Below are positions 1-6,018 of a stretch of 7,059 nt of DNA, piece by piece (within the stretch, counting starts at the first letter, position 1; each line of letters opens with the position of its first letter). The stretch lies in assembly GCA_025358195.1 (NCBI GenBank), contig JANYKP010000198.1:1-7059 (forward strand), given 5' to 3'. A program made the position numbers and the translations under genes. Source of the stretch: Cyclobacteriaceae bacterium (GTDB lineage Bacteria > Bacteroidota > Bacteroidia > Cytophagales > Cyclobacteriaceae). The notes beneath the pieces are model-generated. The model was not told where the DNA came from, made no database searches, and was given only the letters and a program-made list of their open reading frames with translations.

Positions 1-48
1 CCGACCACCCTACTGAACGATCAAACAACATTCAACATTAAAGCTTAA
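1..48 (+). CDS. Possible C-terminal end of an upstream gene (partial)
   Basis: Frame 1 is open from the window edge and ends at a TAA at 46-48, giving the short tail PTTLLNDQTTFNIKA. The next start codon lies only 10 bases further on, a spacing typical of an operon. Sixteen codons are too few to recognise a family, and frame 3 is open over nearly the same stretch (to a TAA at 39-41), so this is only a plausible reading. Confidence 0.3.
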   Translation, partial: PTTLLNDQTTFNIKA

Positions 49-58
49 TACCATCACG

Positions 59-235
59 ATGAAACTCACCTGGCAACAAAGAATCAATGGATCAATGATC
101 CTGCTTTTCATTTTAGTGGCAGCATTTTATTATTCCTATGCGACTCAGGTAAAATGGTTGAGGCCAGACAGACATTCACGTGCTTCTTCAACTATCAGGG
201 TTGAGACCACCACAACGACCTCCATCAAATTTTAA
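59..235 (+). CDS. Small single-span membrane protein, 58 residues
   Basis: An ATG at 59 opens a 58-codon frame closed by a TAA at 233-235. The product has a short basic N-terminus (MKLTWQQR), one hydrophobic segment at about residues 13-29 (MILLFILVAAFYYSYA), then a polar basic tail ending in a run of five threonines (50-54). This predicts a single-pass inner-membrane protein, or one with an uncleaved signal anchor. No family is recognised. It sits 10 bases after a possible upstream gene end and 36 bases before the PD40 protein, in the same direction, so it is probably part of one transcript ending at the terminator near 1378. No Shine-Dalgarno sequence is visible, which is normal for Bacteroidota. 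The basic and hydrophobic pattern and tight packing argue for a real gene, but its small size leaves doubt. Confidence 0.5.
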   Translation: MKLTWQQRINGSMILLFILVAAFYYSYATQVKWLRPDRHSRASSTIRVETTTTTSIKF

Positions 236-271
236 TAAAAAATAAATTCAAACAATATAAATAACAAGAAC

Positions 272-1315
272 ATGACACTTCACAATAAATTCAGAGGAAA
301 TGGGGTCAACGTAGCATTGATCACACTTTTAATTTTAGGGACAGGAATTTATTCTTGTTTCGCCCAGGAACAAATCTTGGAAGGCGGCGATGGCGTCACA
401 GGCAAAGTCGTGAAGAATTCCCAGAATGCTATTATCCATCTTGCCTCCAACCTCAATTTGAGTGCAAAGGCATCGCCATTGATGCCCGCTGTCAACAGCC
501 CATTTGCTGAACTTAAGCCTGCCATCGCACTACATGGCAACCGGCTGTATTTCAGTCGCTCGCACCATCCCCACAATACGGCGGGAGCAGAGGATAAAGA
601 AGATATATGGTATGCCGACATCGACAAGAGTAATAATAATGCGATGTCAGAGCCCAAGCGGTTGGAGGGAGTTCTTAATAACAGTGGCCCTAACTTCATC
701 AGCGGTATCAGTGTGACGGGCGATACGATTATGCTTGGCAACCAGTATTCAAAGAAAGGTAAAATGCGGGCGGGACTTTCTTATAGCGTGAATGAGGCAG
801 GTGGATGGTCTCCCCCCAAGGCCATAATAATTAAGAACGACTACAATCTTTCTGAACATGGTAGTGCTTTCGTTTCAAAGAAAGCATCCGTGATCATTTC
901 CGCCATAGAACGCGAAGAAACGTATGGAGACAGGGACTTGTATGTTAGCTTCTGGGTTGGCGGAGAAGCCACTGAACCAGTAAACATGGGTCGTGCGATC
1001 AACTCCAATCTTGAAGAATCTTCCCCGTACCTCTCATGCGATGGGAAAACGCTCTACTTTGCTTCCAAAGGTCATCACGGTTATGGCGGCTATGACATCT
1101 ACCTTTCCCATCGCCTAGATGAAACCTGGACAAACTGGAGTGAGCCTGAGAATCTTGGTCCGGTCGTGAATGGTCCCAAGGATGAAGAGTTCTTTTGCAT
1201 CACACATTGTAAAAAATTCGCCTACTTCTCCAAGCAGGTCGGTGATATAAACACCGATCTCTATAAAATTCCAATGGCAGAACTCTTTGGGCCCGCGAAA
1301 GCACTCTTTAGATAA
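272..1315 (+). CDS. Exported PD40/WD40-like beta-propeller protein without OmpA domain
   Basis: The 347-residue product begins with a basic stretch, a hydrophobic core at about 13-28 and a likely signal peptidase I site at SCFA-QEQ (around 31), so it should be periplasmic or surface-exposed. The rest shows PD40-type propeller blades, the repeat shared with TolB and many Bacteroidota OmpA-family proteins: about 79-117 (LYFSRS then DIWYADI), 140-172, 197-228 (DLYVSFW), 249-281 (SPYLSCDGKTLYFAS, then GYGGYDIYLS) and 304-333 (FAYFSK then DLYKIP). In many relatives the propeller is followed by a carboxypeptidase-regulatory-like and an OmpA peptidoglycan-binding domain. Here the protein stops about 14 residues after the last blade, and a strong terminator follows, so the short form looks genuine. 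The ATG at 272 follows an A-rich leader and gives a complete signal peptide. The exact role is unknown; a cell-envelope scaffold or binding function is an inference. Confidence 0.85.
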   Translation: MTLHNKFRGNGVNVALITLLILGTGIYSCFAQEQILEGGDGVTGKVVKNSQNAIIHLASNLNLSAKASPLMPAVNSPFAELKPAIALHGNRLYFSRSHHPHNTAGAEDKEDIWYADIDKSNNNAMSEPKRLEGVLNNSGPNFISGISVTGDTIMLGNQYSKKGKMRAGLSYSVNEAGGWSPPKAIIIKNDYNLSEHGSAFVSKKASVIISAIEREETYGDRDLYVSFWVGGEATEPVNMGRAINSNLEESSPYLSCDGKTLYFASKGHHGYGGYDIYLSHRLDETWTNWSEPENLGPVVNGPKDEEFFCITHCKKFAYFSKQVGDINTDLYKIPMAELFGPAKALFR

Positions 1316-1336
1316 CTATAATTGAATCAGATTCTG

Positions 1337-1378
1337 ATCTTGACGCAGCCAATAAAGCTGCGTCAAGATTTTGTTTTT
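1337..1378 (+). terminator. Intrinsic terminator after the PD40 gene
   Basis: A perfect 13-base-pair stem (ATCTTGACGCAGC at 1337-1349 with its complement at 1357-1369) encloses a 7-base loop and runs into a T-rich tail (TTTGTTTTT, 1370-1378). It begins 21 bases after the PD40 stop codon. The tract is on the right side only for + strand transcription. A smaller palindrome, ATCAGA-T-TCTGAT (1326-1338), overlaps its left edge. Confidence 0.92.
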
Positions 1379-1491
1379 ACAAGGGTAAATCCAATTGGCA
1401 TTAATTTTTGTCAGTGTCGTCCTTACTCAAACTTCCCACCATGACTCTCAAATTGACTAACTTGCTGATAAGTTGTTGTAACCGTGCGGGC

Positions 1492-2064
1492 ATGATTCAA
1501 AAGGTGATTTTCTACGGTCTTATCTTTTTTCTGTTAGCAAGCTGGGATCTGATTCCGGGGGACTCAGAAATAAAGAAAAAACTGCAAGACTACTTTTTTG
1601 AACTCCCCCTTGATGACAGCTTCGACGCCTTGAAAGAACAACTTACCAGCAATCCCGATTTTACATTATATTCAGATCCCAACCGGGATGCGAAAAACTC
1701 CATCATAGGAAGTATTTCCAGGAATAAACACCTCAATCCGAAGGCTATCCGAAATCAAATAGTCATTCAGATCAAGCAGCAGGCGAACAAAGAAAAAGTC
1801 TCATTTAAGTGGTCGATCGACTACAAACTGGAAGACTTCGCCTTAGCAATCAACGATTGCGAAAAAATACGATCAGACTTTAAACCATTTTTTGAGGATT
1901 TCACAGAGACAAAGGAAATAGGGTATCATCAGGAACAAATTGAGTCGCTGTATCTAAAAAAGGAGACCATGAAGGTCACCATTCGGATGCTGAAGTTCAA
2001 TAATTCGAGTCATACTATTTCGTTGGAATATGATGACCTTAGAAAAAAGAAACAAAGAAAATAA
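1492..2064 (+). CDS. Hypothetical exported or membrane-anchored protein, about 190 residues
   Basis: No family is recognised. From the ATG at 1492 the product starts MIQK followed by a hydrophobic run (VIFYGLIFFLLASW), a compact signal peptide or signal anchor, then about 165 polar charged residues rich in Lys, Glu, Asp and Asn, ending in a basic tail (DLRKKKQRK). The body therefore probably lies outside the cytoplasm. The frame stays open upstream, with an ATG at 1441 and a TTG at 1408. I prefer 1492 because it puts a normal signal sequence at the N-terminus and because the upstream codons add an unconvincing stretch with paired cysteines. The 1441 start would still give an anchored protein. 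It follows a strong terminator, so it has its own promoter, and it lies 35 bases before the SoxB-like gene, suggesting an operon. The coding call is firm, the start less so. Confidence 0.7.
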   Translation: MIQKVIFYGLIFFLLASWDLIPGDSEIKKKLQDYFFELPLDDSFDALKEQLTSNPDFTLYSDPNRDAKNSIIGSISRNKHLNPKAIRNQIVIQIKQQANKEKVSFKWSIDYKLEDFALAINDCEKIRSDFKPFFEDFTETKEIGYHQEQIESLYLKKETMKVTIRMLKFNNSSHTISLEYDDLRKKKQRK

Positions 2065-2099
2065 CCCTGGTCTTAATTAGTTACTCGCAGGAAACGCTT

Positions 2100-3881
2100 A
2101 TGTCAGTTACCTTGTCAAAAAGAACTTCTAAAAATGAGGCCTGTCCCTCTCAAGAAAAGCAGGCATCCTTTGATCAGTGTCAGACTGAGGGAAGACGTGA
2201 CTTTGTTAAAAAAATCTCTGCGCTGACGATCGGAGCCATGGTTCCATCGGTTTTGGCCAATGCTGCTTCACATGATACGCAGCATCGTCGTGAACTATTC
2301 AATAGCAGCGCGGTGCAACAAGGTAAGGCCAGGATAGCAACGATTTTACATACGGCCGATATTCACGCCCAGGTGTACACCCACGATGAGTTTTTTGTGG
2401 AAAATGGTCAGGTGCTTTATAAAAAGCGGGGCGGGTTTGCCGTGCTGAAAACAATGTTGAACAAACTCCGTTCTGAAAACCCAGGCAATACGCTCCTGAT
2501 TGACGGTGGGGATTGTTTTCAAGGCGGTGGATTAGCGGCGCTCAGCCAGGGAAAGGCAATCGTTCCGTTGATTAATGACATACGCTACGACTTGATGATT
2601 CCCGGAAATTGGGAAGTAGCGTATAAAAAAGAAATGATGCTGCAGGATTTGAGTGGATATACCGCTGCGAAAATATGTGCGAACATGTTTCATCAAACAG
2701 GAGATTCACTAAACGGAAATCTTATTTTCCCGCCTTATTGGACAACCACCATTGCTGGAATAAAACTGGGATTTATTGGATACACCGATCCCAAAGTGCC
2801 AAAACGTCAACCGCCCGCCTTTAGCGTTGGTATCCAATACGCCAATCCGATTGATAGTGTGGCCAAGTACATCACCGAGTTGAAAGAAAAGGAGCAATGT
2901 GTGATGGTGTTTTTAGTTACCCATTTGGGATTGGCCCAACAGGTGGACCTGTCGAATAAACCACAGGTGCAGGGAGTTGACTACATTCTGGGGGGCGATA
3001 CGCACGAGCGCGTACGCAACCCGATAGCGGGAAAATATGCAATGGTAACAGAGCCGGGTGCCTTTGGCTCATTTGTAGCAAGGCTGGACCTGGTAATAGA
3101 AAATGGCAAAGTCCAAGATAAGAACTATGAATTGCTTGAAGTTGACCCGGAAAAGTACAAAGCAGATTCGCAAATGCTCGACTTGATCAAGCGGGAAAGA
3201 GCGCCCTATCGCGAAGAACTTGACAAAGTGATTGGCAAATCCAGGATTCCATTAGTTCGATATTATGTATTGGAGACTCCAATGGATAACCTGATCACGG
3301 ACGCCATGATGTGGAAGTTTAAACCCGATGTGGCCTTGAGCAACGGATTTCGATTCTGTCCACCGCTGGTACCGGAACGAAAGACAAAAGAGGCGGTTAT
3401 CACAATAGATTATTTATGGAGCATGATACCAATCAATGCCGAAATTAAGTCAGGCCAGGTACCCGGCCAGCAGTTATGGGACTGGCTTGAAAAGGAATTG
3501 CACAATGTGTTTGCAAAAAACACGGCAGAGCGCCTGGGGGGATGGGTGGTTCGTATGAAGGGGATGCACCTTAATTTCACCATGAACAACGAGCTAGGGC
3601 AGCGAATTAACTGGATAAAAATCAATGACAAACCCATTGACCTGAGTCGAATTTATACGGTGCTCACCTGCGAACGGGAAGGGGATCCGGATGACACGCT
3701 TTGCCGGTTAGGGAACGTGAAACAACCGACACTTCTTAACGTCTCCATGCATGAGACGCTGATCGAGTACTTAAAGGCAAAATCACCGGTGTCGCCCAGG
3801 ATAGAAGGAAGAGTTACGGCAACGGATGCACCCCCCAACCTATTATCACAATTGGAAGGGTATGGATACGAATTTTTTTGA
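2100..3881 (+). CDS. Tat-exported metallophosphoesterase, 5'-nucleotidase/SoxB-like
   Basis: The 593-residue product has a twin-arginine signal: RRDFVKK at 32-38, a hydrophobic stretch to about 55 and an A-N-A-A cleavage region, preceded by an unusually long n-region of 31 residues. The calcineurin-like metallophosphoesterase domain (about 78-330) shows the binuclear-metal motifs D87-x-H89, D135-G-G-D138, G169-N-W-E172, H275 and G299-D300-T-H302. The C-terminal 5'-nucleotidase-type domain (about 375-570) includes MDNLITDAM, SNGFRF and GGWVVRM. The GNWE motif (commonly GNHE in nucleotidases), the Tat signal and the GFR and GGxxVR segments resemble SoxB, the periplasmic Mn-dependent thiosulfohydrolase of the Sox system, more than UshA. 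No other sox gene is visible, so a nucleotidase or other phosphoesterase role is equally possible. D300 replaces the usual His of the GH(T/S)H motif. An AGGA at 2089-2092, 7 bases before the ATG, is a rare Shine-Dalgarno-like site that supports this start. Confidence 0.85.
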   Translation: MSVTLSKRTSKNEACPSQEKQASFDQCQTEGRRDFVKKISALTIGAMVPSVLANAASHDTQHRRELFNSSAVQQGKARIATILHTADIHAQVYTHDEFFVENGQVLYKKRGGFAVLKTMLNKLRSENPGNTLLIDGGDCFQGGGLAALSQGKAIVPLINDIRYDLMIPGNWEVAYKKEMMLQDLSGYTAAKICANMFHQTGDSLNGNLIFPPYWTTTIAGIKLGFIGYTDPKVPKRQPPAFSVGIQYANPIDSVAKYITELKEKEQCVMVFLVTHLGLAQQVDLSNKPQVQGVDYILGGDTHERVRNPIAGKYAMVTEPGAFGSFVARLDLVIENGKVQDKNYELLEVDPEKYKADSQMLDLIKRERAPYREELDKVIGKSRIPLVRYYVLETPMDNLITDAMMWKFKPDVALSNGFRFCPPLVPERKTKEAVITIDYLWSMIPINAEIKSGQVPGQQLWDWLEKELHNVFAKNTAERLGGWVVRMKGMHLNFTMNNELGQRINWIKINDKPIDLSRIYTVLTCEREGDPDDTLCRLGNVKQPTLLNVSMHETLIEYLKAKSPVSPRIEGRVTATDAPPNLLSQLEGYGYEFF

Positions 3882-3923
3882 CAGTCGAATTCGGTGGAAT
3901 TATAATAAATTGGTCAAGCTGGC

Positions 3924-3955
3924 TTGTCCGTCGAAGCTTTAGCGAAGGCGAGCAA
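3924..3955. repeat. Palindromic repeat, copy 1, overlapping the end of the Rid gene
   Basis: A 32-base imperfect palindrome. The outer arms TTGTCCGTC (3924-3932) and GGCGAGCAA (3947-3955) pair apart from wobbles and one mismatch. A symmetric unpaired GAA/GAA (3933-3935 and 3944-3946) follows, then a GC/GC pair and a TTTA loop (3938-3941). It matches the element near 6852-6886 in its arms. It lies in the gap between convergent genes, where it may help end both transcripts, although no T-tract follows on either strand. The Rid stop codon lies in the loop, and that protein's last four residues (ARLR) are encoded by the right arm. Confidence 0.6.
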
Positions 3956-4418
3956 TGACCTCTATCTCAATCAAAAAATCCGGATTCACCAAAGCCTGTA
4001 CTCCCACCAGCGTACTCGCCGGAGGATTTTCAGCGGATAAATACTTCTTCCTGACTTCCCGAATCACGGTTACATCTTCCGGTTTATAGTTTACCAGGTA
4101 CGTATTCATCTTGACTACATCGGCGAACGTAACGCCGGCAGCATTCAGACAAATCTGAATATTCTCATAAACCTGGGTGGCCTGAGCACGCAAATCGCCT
4201 TTACCAACCACTTCTCCTTTCTCATTGACGGATACTTGTCCCGAAATGTAAACAGTGCCGCCTGCGATCACCACATGTGAATAACTGGTCGGCTTGCTCA
4301 GGTCTTCGGGATTAATGAATTTTTTTTCCTGTTTCTTTTCCTGGGCGATTGCTGTCAGACAAAAGAAACTGAGCACAAAAAATAATCCTTTTTTCTTATT
4401 CGTTTTGAACGTCCACAT
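3939..4418 (-). CDS. Exported Rid-family (YjgF/YER057c/UK114) protein lacking the RidA arginine
   Basis: The 159-residue product starts with a clear signal peptide: basic MWTFKTNKKK, hydrophobic GLFFVLSFFCLTA and a cleavage site at AIA-Q26. The mature part (about 36-159) is a full-length Rid domain, recognisable from SYSHVVIAGGTVYISGQV (45-62), the central helix with ATQVYENI, VVKMNTYLV and the terminal IEIEVIARLR. Known RidA enzymes are cytosolic imine/enamine deaminases needing an Arg in a P-A-R motif near the C-terminus (Arg105 in E. coli). Here the aligned segment is P133-A-S135, so that deaminase reaction is unlikely, although the late glutamate (E152) is kept. Members without this Arg belong to other Rid subgroups with little-known functions. 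Its ATG lies inside the end of the upstream gene on the same strand (23-base overlap), pointing to translational coupling. The stop codon falls in a palindromic repeat. The family is certain, the function is not. Confidence 0.9.
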   Translation of the reverse strand: MWTFKTNKKKGLFFVLSFFCLTAIAQEKKQEKKFINPEDLSKPTSYSHVVIAGGTVYISGQVSVNEKGEVVGKGDLRAQATQVYENIQICLNAAGVTFADVVKMNTYLVNYKPEDVTVIREVRKKYLSAENPPASTLVGVQALVNPDFLIEIEVIARLR

Positions 4419-5538
4419 GGTTGATCGGGATTAAGTTGACATTAAATTTCTTTACGATCATATTCATGATCGGGTCATGTTTAATTTTTAGCAGGATGCG
4501 GGCCGTCTGGGCAGCATCGTATCCCATCACGAGCTGGTCGGTAAGGCCAAGGTGCTTCACCGCGTAAAAAAATCCAGCAATGACATACGGGCCGAAAGGC
4601 GTGTAGGGAATATCAAAGGAGCTGCCCGTCATATTGAATACCGTATTTGGCAGGTACTCGCCGCGGCTATCTACACCCTTTGCGCGTAAATAATATTGCG
4701 CAGCAAGCGTCCGCGATGATTGTCGGGGATCACTCATACACAAAAGCCCCGCCAAAGGTTTTTGTTTTTGGGACTGGTGGATGAGCACCTCGCGTTTAGT
4801 CCGCTCATTTACGACATGGTCACGGATATATTTTTGCACCGTGTCCCAAAAAGGAACAGCGGGCTCCCCATCATCCACGCGTATGAGTGAGTGAATTGAA
4901 TAATCCATGATACCACAGGTGATTTCGATGTCGAGTACCTTGAGTTCAGAATCATTGTCAATTGCTTTTTCCAGCAATGTTCGTTGGTGACGAGGATGGG
5001 TTCTTAACAAATCGATACTAAAAATCCAGTCTCCCGCCAGGTATCCATCGTACGCATAATGCTCCTTGAGTAGCAACTTGATTTTGGTGTCGTTGTCAAT
5101 CACCGTCGGGCCCCCGTCCAGTTCCAAAACGGGTTTTTCTTCTACGATCATCTTCTCGATTTCTATACCAACGCTTGATGCGCCGAGCATACCACAGTTG
5201 AGAGGAGATCCCTCGACCACATGCAGGTCGTGTACGTGGCTGATGTAATCATCGCCCGAATCTTCCGTGAGGTGAGCGTGCGTTTGAATGTGCACGAAGT
5301 AATTCACAGGAATGGGTTCTGTCAGACTGCGTTGGGACTGTTCCACGGTGCGCTTGATGTCCATCACCACATCGGGGGTGACAAACGAGCCCGCCGCCCG
5401 AACAACATGGTATTCGATCTCGATACCCATTTTTTTAAAATCCTCGCTCACCGTGCTCACCGCGTCCAGTTGCACCTGGCTGAGATCACGGGCATCGGCG
5501 CAGCCAATGAGGATATGAACTTGTTTTTCTTGAATCAT
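4396..5538 (-). CDS. Tandem beta-carbonic-anhydrase-like protein, function unknown
   Basis: The 380-residue product has no signal peptide, so it is predicted to be cytoplasmic. Residues 7-120 read like a beta-carbonic anhydrase: strand plus C13-x-D15-x-R17, the zinc-ligand and catalytic-dyad motif, then VVRAAGSF (45-52) resembling the family's RNAG segment, a helix, and strand VNYFVHIQTHAHL (78-90). The usual H-x-x-C zinc motif is not intact: H87-A-H-L lies at the expected place, and a later N-C115-G-M-L resembles the family's DCGM. Residues 262-350 repeat the pattern in degenerate form: C267-M-S-D270-P-R272, NMTGSSF (302-308), AVKHLGL and LVMGYDAAQTA (337-345), where GHxDCG would be expected. 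This suggests an internal duplication with one decayed domain; about 140-260 is unassigned. Beta-carbonic anhydrases are usually near 200 residues. Its 3' end overlaps the exported Rid gene by 23 bases. The fold assignment is mine by motif reading; activity is uncertain. Confidence 0.75.
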   Translation of the reverse strand: MIQEKQVHILIGCADARDLSQVQLDAVSTVSEDFKKMGIEIEYHVVRAAGSFVTPDVVMDIKRTVEQSQRSLTEPIPVNYFVHIQTHAHLTEDSGDDYISHVHDLHVVEGSPLNCGMLGASSVGIEIEKMIVEEKPVLELDGGPTVIDNDTKIKLLLKEHYAYDGYLAGDWIFSIDLLRTHPRHQRTLLEKAIDNDSELKVLDIEITCGIMDYSIHSLIRVDDGEPAVPFWDTVQKYIRDHVVNERTKREVLIHQSQKQKPLAGLLCMSDPRQSSRTLAAQYYLRAKGVDSRGEYLPNTVFNMTGSSFDIPYTPFGPYVIAGFFYAVKHLGLTDQLVMGYDAAQTARILLKIKHDPIMNMIVKKFNVNLIPINHVDVQNE

Positions 5539-6018
5539 TTTGGTTTTGGATATTGGCTGTTGGTGCTTATTAGTCTTTGGCTCTTGCTAAGATACTATTT
5601 TCAGGAAATAAAATGACCGCAGGGCCGCTTTCACATCTTAGGGAAAGGATTTAACTTGGGTTGAAAAGTAATGACTTGAAAATGAAAAATGCTTCCACGT
5701 CACAAGGAAATTCTGATATTGATTGTTTTTTGGATAGCTATTTGGGAAACAAGCTTCCAGATATTCAATTTCGTAACTGAAAATCTCGAGGGAATGGATG
5801 AAAGTTCATCACGGATTAAGCCGGAGATTGGCAACAACTATTTTTCCGTTGCATTTATCACAACGCAGGCACCACCCCGTTGTGCTTTTTTGCGATTATT
5901 GCAATTAAAATAAATCCGCCCGGGGCAAGTCGCTATAGAACCCCTTCGGTGCAGCCTACTTTTACGGGCAAGGAAATATTGACAAACTGAGGAACTTACA
6001 AACCAAACCCATAACAAA
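5539..6018. other. 480-base gap between divergent genes, no convincing gene
   Basis: This stretch must hold the promoters of the carbonic-anhydrase-like gene (- strand) and the beta-barrel gene (+ strand). Weak matches to the Bacteroidota -7 box TAnnTTTG are TATCTTAG on the - strand (5594-5587, about 50 bases before the ATG at 5538) and TACTTTTA on the + strand (5957-5964), but neither has a clear -33 TTG at the right distance. An AT-rich open frame at 5689-5913 with a hydrophobic stretch is not supported: the hairpin at 5859-5891 lies inside it and its second half has no protein-like pattern. A shorter frame at 5682-5780 is equally unconvincing. A small + strand RNA ending near 5891 is possible. 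Confidence 0.5.
5859..5891 (+). terminator. Possible intrinsic terminator in the gap
   Basis: A 7-base-pair stem (CACAACG 5859-5865 with CGTTGTG 5878-5884) encloses a 12-base loop and is followed by C and six T's (5886-5891). The stem is short and the loop large, so it is weaker than the one at 1337. If real, it ends a + strand transcript that starts in the preceding 200-300 bases, where no good gene is seen. Confidence 0.4.

Noticed and set aside
1381..1410. Promoter for the orphan gene (TAATTTTTG at 1402-1410)
   Set aside because: It is close to the Bacteroidota -7 box but one base too long and has no -33 TTG at the usual spacing, so I did not list it as a feature.
2100..5538. A complete thiosulfate-oxidation (Sox) or carboxysome/CO2-concentrating locus
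   Set aside because: Only one SoxB-like and one carbonic-anhydrase-like gene are present, on opposite strands, with none of the defining partner genes.
5689..5913. 74-codon open frame with a hydrophobic N-terminal part
   Set aside because: A terminator-like hairpin with a T-run lies inside it, the second half has no protein-like pattern, and a competing frame covers its start.
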